Made by a program: the position numbers and the translations under genes. The notes below the pieces were generated by a model. It was given only the letters and a program-made list of their open reading frames with translations, was not told the origin of the DNA and made no database searches. 64,000 nucleotides of DNA from an uncultured Sulfitobacter sp. (GTDB taxonomy: Bacteria; Pseudomonadota; Alphaproteobacteria; Rhodobacterales; Rhodobacteraceae): the NCBI RefSeq assembly GCF_947502895.1, contig NZ_CANNBM010000004.1, positions 248,001-312,000 on the forward strand. Direction: 5' to 3'. Positions 9,168 through 18,307 of this stretch are shown here, piece after piece (within the stretch, counting starts at the first letter, position 1; each line of letters starts with the position of its first letter).

Positions 9168-10205
9168 TCAGGAGCCGTTATCCATCGCTTGTTCGTTTGC
9201 GATGATCTCTTGGGTCGCGGCAAGCTCGGGATCAGAGACCAAGCCGTATTCCGCCAGTGGTCCGTCCGGCCCTGCGATCTCGTCTGCTACAAAGAACTCG
9301 GCGAATTCCTTAAGGCCCGGGATCACGCCGATATGCGCTTTTTTGATGTAGAAAAACAAGGGGCGGGAGACGGGATATTCGCCTGTTGAAATGCTCTCGA
9401 TGCTCGGTACCACATCCGCCATTGTCGCGACTTGCAACCGGTCTGTGTTGTTCTCGTAAAAGGCCAGTCCAAAAACGCCGATGCCATCTTTGTTACTGTC
9501 GATACGGGCCAGCGTTTCGGTGTAGTCACCGTCAATGTCTACGGATTTACCATCTGTGCGGACCGCCATGCACTTACCCTCGGCAGTGTCTTCATCGACG
9601 CCGGCGTCGAGCATCGCCTGCAAAAATCCACCATCTTCACACCCTGCAAGCAGCACTTTTTCCTCGAATACTTCACGGGTGCCATGCTTGGTGCCAGGGA
9701 TGAAGGCCATGATGGGCTGGGCGGGGAAATCCGGATTGACCTGATCCCAAGAGGTCAGCGTATTGGGGGTCAACGCGCCATCAACGAAATGCTCGGCGGC
9801 CAATGCCTTGTACCAGTCTTCGGCAGTGAATGCGAAGCTGTTGCCATTGATGTCCGAGGCAAAAACAATCCCGTCATAGCCTACACGCACCTCGATCAGC
9901 TCGCTCACCCCATTGGCCACACACACCGCAATCTCGTTCTCGCGGATCTGGCGGGAGGCATTGGCGATATCGATCGTATTTTCGCCGACACCCTCACAAA
10001 ACCGCTTGAGACCTGCGGAGGAGCCGCCTGATTCAACAACTGGCGTAGGATAGTCAAAATTCTCGCCGAAGGCTTCGGCAACGATGGAAGCATAGGGCAG
10101 CACTGTAGAGGACCCTGCGATCTGTACCTGATCGCGCGCAGCAGCAGCAGTGGCAGAAAGGCCCGCAATGGCCAGAGCGGAAGTAGTGAGCTTTACGAAA
10201 GACAT
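9168..10205 (-). CDS. pstS: Phosphate-binding protein PstS
   Basis: Periplasmic phosphate receptor of the Pst importer. Signal peptide about 1-23 (hydrophobic core, TAAAA then RDQ). The mature part begins QIAGSSTVLPY, and the phosphate-binding segments ESGGSSAGL and DIANASRQI are present. 345 residues. AGGAG precedes the start by five bases. First gene of the pst operon, preceded by the triple PhoB repeat at 10281-10313. Confidence 0.97.
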   Translation of the reverse strand: MSFVKLTTSALAIAGLSATAAAARDQVQIAGSSTVLPYASIVAEAFGENFDYPTPVVESGGSSAGLKRFCEGVGENTIDIANASRQIRENEIAVCVANGVSELIEVRVGYDGIVFASDINGNSFAFTAEDWYKALAAEHFVDGALTPNTLTSWDQVNPDFPAQPIMAFIPGTKHGTREVFEEKVLLAGCEDGGFLQAMLDAGVDEDTAEGKCMAVRTDGKSVDIDGDYTETLARIDSNKDGIGVFGLAFYENNTDRLQVATMADVVPSIESISTGEYPVSRPLFFYIKKAHIGVIPGLKEFAEFFVADEIAGPDGPLAEYGLVSDPELAATQEIIANEQAMDNGS

Positions 10206-10280
10206 GGAAGTCTCCTGTCATAGAATTTTCAGCCACCCCCAGTGGTGACTAGGGCAACGCCTAGGGCCTGCGTGCTGTGC

Positions 10281-10313
10281 TTTTGCGACAGTAGCGTTAC
10301 AGTTTTATGACAA
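10281..10313 (-). promoter_or_regulatory. Pho box: three tandem 11-bp PhoB repeats
   Basis: Read on the minus strand the 33 bases are TTGTCATAAAA, CTGTAACGCTA and CTGTCGCAAAA, three direct 11-mers matching the PhoB half-site pattern CTGTCATaaaa. The lowest repeat lies 75 bases before the pstS start. This is the expected site for PhoB activation of pstSCAB-phoU-phoB. Confidence 0.88.
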
Positions 10314-10353
10314 TCGCTCGAATGGAGGCGCGTGACGTGTTGGATAACACAGA

Positions 10354-11391
10354 TCACCGCAGCGGTAAAAATACCTTAAATTCAGCGCCCTGCCCCACAA
10401 TCGAAGCTACTTTAAGCCGACCGCGATGACGGTTCAGGATGTGTTTAACAATCGCGAGGCCCAAACCGGTCCCGCCCATTTCACGGCTGCGATGATCGTC
10501 AGCACGGTAGAATCGCTCGGTAAGGCGCGGGAGGTGTCGTGCTTCGATGCCTGGCCCTTCGTCGCGCACAGCAATTACAATGCCCGCACCGCGCAGAACC
10601 GCGACAGTGTCATGCACCGCCAGCGTGACAAACACGCGTTTGCCCCCGCCCCCGTATTTTATCGCATTTTCGATGAGGTTGGTAAAAACCTGCTGAAGTT
10701 GGTCCGCATCCGCATTAGCGGTCACAGGCTCTTGCGGCAAATCAGGTACAAACGTCACATCCGCCTCACGTGCAAGACTGGCTAGATTGCGCAATGTACT
10801 TTCCAGAACCGCCCGCACATCAACTTGGTCTGTCGGGCGCACGCGTTGGTCTGCCTCGACACGGCTTAGCGATAGCAGATCACCAACCAAGCGGTTCATC
10901 CGCTCTGTCTCGTTTTGCATGATGGCCAAAAACCGTGACCGCGCTTTCGCATCGTCTTTGGCAGGGCCACGCAGAGTTTCGATAAAGCCCATAAGCGCCG
11001 TTAGGGGGGTGCGCAATTCATGGCTGACATTGGCCACAAAATCGCGGCGCATCTGCCCCGCGGCCGTTACAAATGTGATGTCCTGAAAGGTCAACATGGC
11101 GATCCCGGTCTCGCCCACCAGACGTACCGTGACGGCGTATGTGGTATCATTGCCGTTCTCGCGACCAAGATACTCCGCGCTGGTTTGCCCACCGGATGCA
11201 CGACACTTCTCGACAGCTTCAACCACCGACGGCTGCCGCAGGACGGTCACGAAATGTCTTCCTTCGGCAGGCATCCCCAACAGCTTTTGGGCTGCGGTAT
11301 TCAACCCGATAATCTGCTCGTTAGGCGCAATCGCAAGTGCTGGCATAGAAAGCGCTGCAATCAGCTGTCCAACGGGCAGTGGCCTGTCCAT
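10354..11391 (-). CDS. phoR: Phosphate regulon sensor histidine kinase PhoR
   Basis: Kinase for PhoB. A PAS-like domain (about 1-108) is followed by the dimerisation/H-box NVSHELRTPLT (His124) and the HATPase domain with the N box NLIENAIKYGG, G1 RDEGPGI and G2 GGTGLGLAI. The start at 11391 (MDRPLPVG) is four bases after the preceding stop; a longer form from 11454 would overlap that gene by 60 bases. With this start no membrane segment is visible, unlike E. coli PhoR, so it is predicted cytosolic, presumably sensing through PhoU/Pst. It is cotranscribed with yicC-gmk-carbonic anhydrase rather than with phoB. Confidence 0.93.
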   Translation of the reverse strand: MDRPLPVGQLIAALSMPALAIAPNEQIIGLNTAAQKLLGMPAEGRHFVTVLRQPSVVEAVEKCRASGGQTSAEYLGRENGNDTTYAVTVRLVGETGIAMLTFQDITFVTAAGQMRRDFVANVSHELRTPLTALMGFIETLRGPAKDDAKARSRFLAIMQNETERMNRLVGDLLSLSRVEADQRVRPTDQVDVRAVLESTLRNLASLAREADVTFVPDLPQEPVTANADADQLQQVFTNLIENAIKYGGGGKRVFVTLAVHDTVAVLRGAGIVIAVRDEGPGIEARHLPRLTERFYRADDHRSREMGGTGLGLAIVKHILNRHRGRLKVASIVGQGAEFKVFLPLR

Positions 11392-11395
11392 CGCA

Positions 11396-11917
11396 TTACA
11401 CAGGTTTGAGGTCAGCAGCAAAGCGGGCGGCGTTTTGCTGGTAATGCATAGCACTCATTCTCAGCCCCTCTATCGCTTTGTCATCCAGAGTACGCACCAC
11501 TTTCCCTGGTGCGCCCATCACAAGGCTGCCGTCGGGAATGACCTTGTTTTCCGTTATCAACGCCCCTGCCCCGATCAAACAGTTCTTGCCGATCTTGGCA
11601 CCGTTCAGAACCGTCGCCCCCATGCCAATAAGGGAATTGTCACCAATCGTGCAGCCATGCAACATCACTTTGTGGCCGATGGTGCAATTCTCACCGATGG
11701 TGAGCGGACAGCCCGGATCAGTGTGAAATACGCTGTTTTCCTGCACATTCGATCCTGCACCAACCGATATAAGCTCGTTGTCGCCGCGCAGAGTGCACCC
11801 GAACCAAACCGAGGAATTCTGGGCAAGCGTCACATTTCCGATGACATTCGCATCGGGGGCGACCCACGCTGTCGGATCGATTTGCGGGGTAATGTCGGCA
11901 AGGGCGTAAATTGTCAT
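11396..11917 (-). CDS. Gamma-class carbonic anhydrase family protein
   Basis: Left-handed beta-helix hexapeptide-repeat protein of 173 residues. The three metal-ligand positions of gamma carbonic anhydrases are occupied by His65, His82 and His87 (VFHTDPG, IGHKVMLHG). Family members are homotrimers; some hydrate CO2, while others (CaiE/PaaY/YrdA) have unclear or thioesterase-like roles, so activity is not certain. Overlaps gmk by four bases and ends four before phoR. Confidence 0.9.
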   Translation of the reverse strand: MTIYALADITPQIDPTAWVAPDANVIGNVTLAQNSSVWFGCTLRGDNELISVGAGSNVQENSVFHTDPGCPLTIGENCTIGHKVMLHGCTIGDNSLIGMGATVLNGAKIGKNCLIGAGALITENKVIPDGSLVMGAPGKVVRTLDDKAIEGLRMSAMHYQQNAARFAADLKPV

Positions 11918-12555
11918 TCCAGATCCTCGAATTCAGATTGTAGGCGGCGCGCGATGGTGCTCAGATGCGGCTGTTGCGTGCGTTTCAGCCGCTCTGCCGC
12001 GATGATCGTTTTCAGTTTGTCTTCTGTTGTGTCCAGATCGTCGTTCACGATCACATAGTCATAGCCATCCCAGTGGCTGATCTCGTCCCAGCTTTTCTGC
12101 ATCCGCTTGCTGATGGTAGCCGCATCATCCTGCCCTCGGTTGACCAGTCGGCGATGCAATTCAGCAATAGAAGGCGGCAATATAAAGATCGACAGCGTAT
12201 ACAAACCAAGAGGAGAGTTACGAATTTGCTGCGCACCCTGCCAGTCGATGTCAAACAGCACGTCATTGCCGGCGTTGATCCCCCGCTCGACCGGACCTTT
12301 GGGAGAGCCGTAAAAATTGCCAAAGACATGGGCATGCTCCAGCATCTCGCCCTCTGATACCCACTTGCGAAAATCCTCTTCGCTCACGAAAAGATAGTCT
12401 TTGCCGTCCACTTCTCCTTCACGGGGCGCGCGGGTTGTGGCCGAGACCGAAAAGCTCAACGTTTCGTCCCAGCGCATCAACCGTTTGGCCAATGTGGACT
12501 TTCCCGCTCCGGACGGCGAGGACAGAATGATCAAAAGGCCGCGACGGTCCATCAT
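11914..12555 (-). CDS. gmk: Guanylate kinase
   Basis: Phosphorylates GMP to GDP using ATP. P-loop SSPSGAGKST at residues 12-21, GMP-binding segment SVSATTRAPREGEVDGKDY and the lid region are standard. 213 residues. Two adjacent ATGs (12555, 12552) are possible starts. Three bases after yicC, in the usual yicC-gmk pairing. Confidence 0.97.
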   Translation of the reverse strand: MMDRRGLLIILSSPSGAGKSTLAKRLMRWDETLSFSVSATTRAPREGEVDGKDYLFVSEEDFRKWVSEGEMLEHAHVFGNFYGSPKGPVERGINAGNDVLFDIDWQGAQQIRNSPLGLYTLSIFILPPSIAELHRRLVNRGQDDAATISKRMQKSWDEISHWDGYDYVIVNDDLDTTEDKLKTIIAAERLKRTQQPHLSTIARRLQSEFEDLE

Positions 12556-12558
12556 GGT

Positions 12559-13449
12559 TTACTCCACATTTTGTACTTGCTCGCGCAATTGATCGATCAC
12601 GGCCTTCAGCGCAAGCCCTACGCGTGTCAGATCACTGCTCTGGGCTTTGGCGCAAAGCGTGTTCGCCTCACGATTGAACTCCTGCATCAGAAAGTCCAGC
12701 TTGCGGCCTACAGGGCCATCAACAGCCAATAAGGTCCGCGCAGCATCTACGTGCGCACGCAAACGATCAATTTCTTCGGTAATGTCGGATTTAACGGCGA
12801 TCAACGCGAGCTCTGCTGCAATACGCTCGGGCTCGATCCCGTCGACACCGTCCATTACCCGTGCGAGATTGCGTTTGAGCGTTTCTGCGGCCTGCGCGCT
12901 GCGTGCCTGCGCCAGTTCGGCCGCTTCGGCCACCAGAACAGTGATCTCGTCGAGCTGGCTTTGCATCACACGCACAAGTGCGGCACCTTCAACGGCGCGC
13001 ATCGCGTTAAAGTCGCGCAATACACTGTCGAACTGCGTCACAAGCGCGGCGGCAAGTGCTGCATTATCATCCTCTGGCACCGATTGCTCCAGCACGCCGC
13101 GCATCGTTACGATGTCCGTCGCCTTAGACGGCGCGAGCGACACACCTGCATCCATCGCCGCCGTTTCGATCTGGCCGAGCGCGTCAAGGACGGTAGTCAA
13201 CTGTGCGGTGTTAACGCTCAAACCGCCCCCAGCTTCTTCGCGGATGACCCGCAGACCGAGGGTCACGTTCCCCCGCGCGATCCCTGTGGCCAGTGCTTTT
13301 CGAAGCTCTACTTCAAGGCTTGGTATCCAGTCAGGGACACGTACGCGCAGGTCCAGACCTTTTCCATTGACCGCGCGCAGCTCCCAGCTCCAGCTATGTG
13401 GCCCCAATGCGCCCGCTAATGTGGCAAAACCTGTCATTGAGTGGGTCAT
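12559..13449 (-). CDS. yicC: YicC/YloC family endoribonuclease
   Basis: YicC-type protein; family members are endoribonucleases implicated in RNA turnover. N-terminal MTHSMTGFATL and the C-terminal YicC motif (KSDITEEIDRLRAH and GRKLDFLMQEFNRE-NTL) are present. 296 residues. The start at 13449 has AGGA about nine bases upstream and matches the family; upstream in-frame codons were dropped. First gene of the yicC-gmk-carbonic anhydrase-phoR unit. Confidence 0.94.
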   Translation of the reverse strand: MTHSMTGFATLAGALGPHSWSWELRAVNGKGLDLRVRVPDWIPSLEVELRKALATGIARGNVTLGLRVIREEAGGGLSVNTAQLTTVLDALGQIETAAMDAGVSLAPSKATDIVTMRGVLEQSVPEDDNAALAAALVTQFDSVLRDFNAMRAVEGAALVRVMQSQLDEITVLVAEAAELAQARSAQAAETLKRNLARVMDGVDGIEPERIAAELALIAVKSDITEEIDRLRAHVDAARTLLAVDGPVGRKLDFLMQEFNREANTLCAKAQSSDLTRVGLALKAVIDQLREQVQNVE

Positions 13450-13725
13450 GGGGGCAGTCCTTTTGCGTTCCGTCACGGGGAGGCATAGGGGTTTTTCCCC
13501 CTTATCTGCAAGCCCCCCCAACCCGATATGCACCATAGAGACGCAATAGCAGCGTTAACCTTTATGACTGAAATATGACCAACTTGAGGCAGCAATAGGT
13601 ATAGATAGGCAAGCAACCAAAAACGCCAGAACGGCTCATTCAAGCGAAACAATGCCTGAATCCAAGCCTGCGGTGCAAATATTCGCCGCTTTTCCCGCAT
13701 TCCTGATTTCCTAACGAGAGCTTCA

Positions 13726-14451
13726 ATGGACAATTCTATTAAAACACAGCAAAATGTAGTGACCATGTCTGACTATCAGCCTCATAGCGGATACGCGCCC
13801 CTGTCTCTTGTAGAGGCCTATTGGGATGCGCTGCGGGCGGGTCGCGAAATGCCCAAACGCGCAGAGATTGATCCGCGTGGTATCGAGAGCGCGCTAGAAT
13901 ACGCTTTTATTCTAGAGCGGGTCGCGCCCGGTGTGGCGCGTATGCGGATTGCGGGCAGTCATTTGCATGACATCATGGGGATGGAAGCACGTGGAATGCC
14001 GCTTACCGCATTTTTCGAGCAAGATGCGCGCACCCGCGTTGCCGGATTGCTGGAAGAAGTGTTTCAGACCCCTGGCACTGCTGAAATTATGATGCATTCA
14101 ACTGGCAGCCTCGGGCAGCCAGCACTGGACGCGCGCATGATCCTGCTGCCATTGAAAAGCGATCTAGGTGACGTAAGCCGCATATTGGGCTGTCTGGTAA
14201 GCGTCGGCGAATTGGGCGCAGCACCGCGTCGCTTTGATATTCGCGACACACAGTTGCGCCGCCTCGGCTCGGCACCCGAGCCTAGTGTCGCGCCACCTGC
14301 GCCTAAAGCGGCCCAAGTATTCGAAGAACCAAAGACGCCCTTCACGCCTGCCCCCACACCCCCGATGCCAGCGGTACAAGATACAACCAAGCCGGACGCT
14401 AAAAAACGCCCGCCTTACCTTCGGTTGGTCAAAACAGACGAAGAACGGTGA
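13726..14451 (+). CDS. PAS domain protein (PAS_5 family)
   Basis: 241 residues. Residues about 25-165 resemble the alphaproteobacterial PAS_5 domain (SLVEAYWDALRAGREMPKRAEIDP, then a PAS-like fold with MGMEARGMPL). The last 60 residues are Pro/Ala-rich and low in complexity, ending in a basic segment RPPYLRLVKTDEER. No output domain is seen, so it is probably a small sensory or adaptor protein of unknown partner. GAGAG precedes the start. It stands alone between divergent yicC and convergent aroG. Confidence 0.75.
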   Translation: MDNSIKTQQNVVTMSDYQPHSGYAPLSLVEAYWDALRAGREMPKRAEIDPRGIESALEYAFILERVAPGVARMRIAGSHLHDIMGMEARGMPLTAFFEQDARTRVAGLLEEVFQTPGTAEIMMHSTGSLGQPALDARMILLPLKSDLGDVSRILGCLVSVGELGAAPRRFDIRDTQLRRLGSAPEPSVAPPAPKAAQVFEEPKTPFTPAPTPPMPAVQDTTKPDAKKRPPYLRLVKTDEER

Positions 14452-14457
14452 AACTGC

Positions 14458-14486
14458 CAGTCAGACAGGTATGCCCCGTCTGACTG
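14458..14486. terminator. Hairpin between PAS gene and DAHP synthase gene
   Basis: Perfect 9-bp stem CAGTCAGAC/GTCTGACTG with an 11-base loop in the convergent gap, followed on the plus strand by ATTGTGTTT. It probably ends transcription from both sides. Confidence 0.7.
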
Positions 14487-14493
14487 ATTGTGT

Positions 14494-15864
14494 TTAGCCT
14501 GCTGCTTGCGCTTCGGATTTTGTGCGTCGCGCCGACAGCTCTTCTGCAACGAGGAATGCAAGCTCAAGCGACTGGCTGGCGTTCAGGCGCGGATCACAGG
14601 CAGTGTGGTAGCGGTCTGAGAGATCTTCGTCAGATACAGCACGCACGCCGCCTGTACATTCGGTCACATCCTGTCCTGTCATCTCGAAATGCACGCCACC
14701 CGGCACGGTACCTTCGGCGGCATGAACCCCGAAGAATTCACGCACTTCGCGCAGGACACTTTCAAAGGGGCGGGTTTTGTACCCCGACGCCGATTTAATG
14801 GTGTTGCCGTGCATCGCATCGCAGGTCCAAACGACATTCGCGCCTTCTTCTCGCACTGCTTTGACCAAACGCGGCAGATGATCGCCGACAGACCCTGCAC
14901 CAAAGCGCGCGATCAGGGTCAGACGCCCCTCCTCATTGTCGGGGTTGAGTTTGACCATCAGCTTTTTGAGATCATCCACTTCCATGCTGGGGCCGCATTT
15001 CAACCCGATCGGGTTTTGCACGCCCGAGGCGAACTCCACATGCGCGCCGTCAGGCTGGCGCGTACGGTCACCGATCCAGATCATATGGCCCGAACCTGCC
15101 AGCCACTTTCCTGTTTCGGCCTCTTGGCGGCACAGCGCCTCTTCGTATTCGAGCAACAGGGATTCGTGGCTGGTATAAAATTCAACTGATTGCAGCGTAT
15201 GCGCGTTTTCGGGCGACACACCGGCGGCGGTCATGAAATCCAGCGTATCGGAAATGCGCGCAGCCAAGTCGCGGTACTTCGCAGCCTTTTCTGTATCGGT
15301 AAAGCCAAGGGTCCAGCCGTGTACTTTCTGCACATCCGCATACCCGCCCGTTGAAAACGCCCGCAGCAGGTTTAGCGTCGCGGCTGACTGCGTATAGGCG
15401 CGCATCATGTTTTCGGGGTTGGGTATCCGCGCATCGGGCGTAAAGGCCAGATCGTTAATGATGTCACCGCGGTAGCTGGGCAGCTCGATCCCGTCGATTG
15501 TCTCGGTGTTGGCTGATCGCGGTTTGGCGAATTGTCCCGCCATACGGCCGACTTTGATCACCGGCACTTTGGCACCATATGTAAGCACAACCGCCATCTG
15601 CAGCATGACCTTGAAGGTGTCACGGATCATGTCGCTGCTGAACTGCTCAAAGCTTTCTGCGCAATCGCCGCCTTGCAACAAAAACGCTTCGCCACGGCCA
15701 GCGGCAGCAAGATGCTTGCGCAAGCGCCGCGCCTCGCCAGCAAAGACCAAAAGTGGATAGCGCGACAACTGTTCTTCGACCGCGTTCAGCGCCGCTTGGT
15801 CAGGGTAATCAGGCATCTGAATCCGCGGCTTTGTGCGCCAGCTTGATTTGCTCCAGTTCGTCAT
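14494..15864 (-). CDS. aroG: 3-deoxy-7-phosphoheptulonate synthase, class II
   Basis: First step of the shikimate pathway: phosphoenolpyruvate plus erythrose 4-phosphate to DAHP. Plant-like class II enzyme of 456 residues: LLQGGDCAESF, KVGRMAGQFAKPRS, GSGHMIWIGDRTRQ, GIKCGPS-like IGLKCGPSM and WTCDAMHGNT are family hallmarks, including metal-binding Cys and His. GGAG lies eight bases before the ATG. Monocistronic. Together with aroQ at the window edge it supplies chorismate; no class I homologue is present here. Confidence 0.95.
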   Translation of the reverse strand: MTNWSKSSWRTKPRIQMPDYPDQAALNAVEEQLSRYPLLVFAGEARRLRKHLAAAGRGEAFLLQGGDCAESFEQFSSDMIRDTFKVMLQMAVVLTYGAKVPVIKVGRMAGQFAKPRSANTETIDGIELPSYRGDIINDLAFTPDARIPNPENMMRAYTQSAATLNLLRAFSTGGYADVQKVHGWTLGFTDTEKAAKYRDLAARISDTLDFMTAAGVSPENAHTLQSVEFYTSHESLLLEYEEALCRQEAETGKWLAGSGHMIWIGDRTRQPDGAHVEFASGVQNPIGLKCGPSMEVDDLKKLMVKLNPDNEEGRLTLIARFGAGSVGDHLPRLVKAVREEGANVVWTCDAMHGNTIKSASGYKTRPFESVLREVREFFGVHAAEGTVPGGVHFEMTGQDVTECTGGVRAVSDEDLSDRYHTACDPRLNASQSLELAFLVAEELSARRTKSEAQAAG

Positions 15865-16049
15865 GTCATCGCTCCGGTCTATGGCGAATGCGCGGGTTCT
15901 GTTGGCGCAAACGCAGGGTCAGATAAACCCTATACAAAACCCAAAGGAGCAAGGCCATAACCCATTTGAACGCTTGACCTTGCATTTATCCTAATGTCCT
16001 AGTCTTGCACCTATAGTTTTGTTCACCTGTTTACCCGTGGATTCGCCCG

Positions 16050-17054
16050 ATGGCCCAAACACCTCATGCCCAACGCATTCCGCAAAACCCTGACAAACCA
16101 CGCCATTTTGTTTTTGTGTTGTTGGACAACTTTAGTCTGCTGTGCTTTTCCACGGCGCTGGAAAGTCTGCGCATCGCCAACCGAATGGCGGGCCGGACTA
16201 TCTATACATGGACAATTATTGGTGAGGGTGGGCAACAAGCGGAGTGTTCGGCGGGCACTGTTTTTCAGCTGGACAACGATCTGGTTGAAATGAATCGCGA
16301 CGATACAATCATGGTGTGTTCAGGCATTGATGTACAATCTGCTACCACCAAAAAGGTGCTGGCATGGCTACGCCGCGAAGCCCGCAAGGGGCTGATAATC
16401 GGTGGTTTGTGCACGGGGGCTTATTGCCTTGCCAAAGCGGGACTGCTCGATGGCAAGCGCGCGACTATCCACTGGGAAAATCAAGACAGCTTTGGCGAGG
16501 AATTCGAAGAGGTTACTTTAACAAAATCTGTATTTGTCGTGGACAACAACCGTATGACAACGGCCGGTGGCACGTCCTCCATTGATCTGATGCTCAAGAT
16601 TATCGCAGATGATCAAGACGAAAATCTGGCAAATGCGGTAGCCGACCAATTGATCTATAGCTCGATCCGTACCGATCAGGACACGCAACGCTTGTCTGTG
16701 CCAACGCGCATTGGGGTCCGTCACCCCAAACTGAGTCAGGTGATCCAGATTATGGAAATCAACATAGAAGAGCCGATCAGCCCGTCGATCCTTGCCAGCG
16801 ACGTCGGCATGTCAACCCGCCAGCTTGAACGGTTGTTCCGCCGCTATCTCAACCGCAGCCCAAAGCGTTACTACATGGAGTTACGCCTGCAAAAAGCGCG
16901 CAATCTGTTGATGCAGACGGATATGAGCGTAATTAACGTGGCGCTGGCCTGTGGCTTTGCCTCGCCTTCGCATTTCTCGAAATGCTACCGCGCACACTAT
17001 GACACAACACCCTACCGCGAACGGGGCAGCCACGCCGCGCGCTTGTCCATTTGA
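16050..17054 (+). CDS. GlxA-type AraC family transcriptional regulator
   Basis: 334 residues: an N-terminal DJ-1/PfpI-like domain (about 18-200) with a Cys in the nucleophile-elbow position (GGLCTGAY), and a C-terminal AraC double helix-turn-helix (about 230-325, SDVGMSTRQLERLFRRYL and VALACGFASPSHFSKCYR). Family members (GlxA, GbdR, CdhR) often control quaternary-amine or amino-acid catabolism; the target is not known here. The last four bases overlap a TTG start of the next gene. Confidence 0.9.
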   Translation: MAQTPHAQRIPQNPDKPRHFVFVLLDNFSLLCFSTALESLRIANRMAGRTIYTWTIIGEGGQQAECSAGTVFQLDNDLVEMNRDDTIMVCSGIDVQSATTKKVLAWLRREARKGLIIGGLCTGAYCLAKAGLLDGKRATIHWENQDSFGEEFEEVTLTKSVFVVDNNRMTTAGGTSSIDLMLKIIADDQDENLANAVADQLIYSSIRTDQDTQRLSVPTRIGVRHPKLSQVIQIMEINIEEPISPSILASDVGMSTRQLERLFRRYLNRSPKRYYMELRLQKARNLLMQTDMSVINVALACGFASPSHFSKCYRAHYDTTPYRERGSHAARLSI

Positions 17055-18145
17055 GGGCAGCCGCACGCATTCTGCTGCTGACTATTGCTGCCTGTGCAGG
17101 GCTTGCTCTGGCTGCGATTGTACTTTTTTCGGGACCAACCCTCTACGGCTTGCGCCCCCATGCGGTGCGCGATGGCCTTGATGTCTATGACACTGACGCG
17201 CTTTTGGCCCTGGCCGAGAACGGCCCGAGCACGGGTGTTCTGACCTATGACAGCTGGTACGAGGGTCGTGACGGCAAGACGGGGTGGTTTTTGCTGGCGC
17301 GCGGTGCTGGTCTTTCTCCTGAGTTTGCAGTCCGTGGCGTGCTGGACCCGTCGATTGCCAAAATCTTTGGAAGCAATCCGCGCCGTTGCGCAGGCACGCC
17401 GTTCCCGATCAAAATGATCCGCGTGATAGAACCCGAGCGCGACAGGTCTGGGTTTCTGGGCCGTTCGACCTGCAAGCGCGCAGATATGGACCTAGCTGAT
17501 GTAATTGCTGCAAGCCGCCCCGCCCTGCGCCAAAAAGAGACGATGACCCACGCAGAGTTGCTGGCTTTTGACACCGCATCCGATCCACTGCGTTTGCGCG
17601 ACGACGTTCGCTATTGGCCTACGCCCTATGCCTACCACCGCACGCTGGCATTGCCCTTGGTCTGGCAAACCTATCCGAACGACGAAGCTGACAAGCTTTA
17701 CGCACTCACCCAAGCCGCGCAGGAATGGGCGAGGAACCTGCATAGCGAAGGGGTTGTCGGAATTCAGGTGCGCAGCGAGGAATGGCGCCCGCGGACCCTG
17801 GAGAACTTCGAGACAGATCAAATGGCGATCCGCATGGACCAGGAAACACTGCTGATCAGCGGGATAAAAGTGCGGCGCATCGCCTTTGTCGTTCTTTGCG
17901 CGCCACTTCACCGTGAAGCATGCGATGCAATTGATCCTGCACCGCTTTTGACGGACGTTGCCGCCTTGCGCGACCCTGCGGTTCTTGCACGCGCGCTGGC
18001 CACACAACAGCCTATGCCCAATGATCTGATTTGGGGCCGTGACATTCTGCGCCACGCGGCGTTCGCGCGCAGCACTATAACTGCCCCAACGGCAAGTGAG
18101 CGGCAGTTTTCTGTGACGTGGTACACCGCCAGCGATCCACAATAG
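17051..18145 (+). CDS. Conserved hypothetical protein with N-terminal membrane anchor
   Basis: 364 residues, no recognised domain. A hydrophobic segment at about 6-27 suggests a signal anchor, with the remainder periplasmic; four cysteines (for example RRCAGTPF, STCKRAD, VLCAPLH, EACDA) could form disulfides. The only in-frame start that keeps the hydrophobic segment is TTG at 17051, overlapping the regulator's stop (TTGA), so translation is probably coupled. Function unknown. Confidence 0.7.
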   Translation: MRAAARILLLTIAACAGLALAAIVLFSGPTLYGLRPHAVRDGLDVYDTDALLALAENGPSTGVLTYDSWYEGRDGKTGWFLLARGAGLSPEFAVRGVLDPSIAKIFGSNPRRCAGTPFPIKMIRVIEPERDRSGFLGRSTCKRADMDLADVIAASRPALRQKETMTHAELLAFDTASDPLRLRDDVRYWPTPYAYHRTLALPLVWQTYPNDEADKLYALTQAAQEWARNLHSEGVVGIQVRSEEWRPRTLENFETDQMAIRMDQETLLISGIKVRRIAFVVLCAPLHREACDAIDPAPLLTDVAALRDPAVLARALATQQPMPNDLIWGRDILRHAAFARSTITAPTASERQFSVTWYTASDPQ

Positions 18146-18307
18146 TGCATCGCAGGACAGTCGGGATGTGAAACCTCTCTGATTCAGACTATCGGCCTTT
18201 AGAACAACGTCAAATAGGGGCGATTGACTGAAAAAATCCGCTTCTCTTTTCTTCAACCGCCGCTTAGTCTGTGCGGCGAACATTACGTTCCAACATGGGA
18301 GAGACAC

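Noticed and set aside
13473..13766. 97-codon minus-strand frame between yicC and the PAS gene
   Set aside because: Overlaps the PAS gene start and promoter region; no recognisable product or ribosome site.
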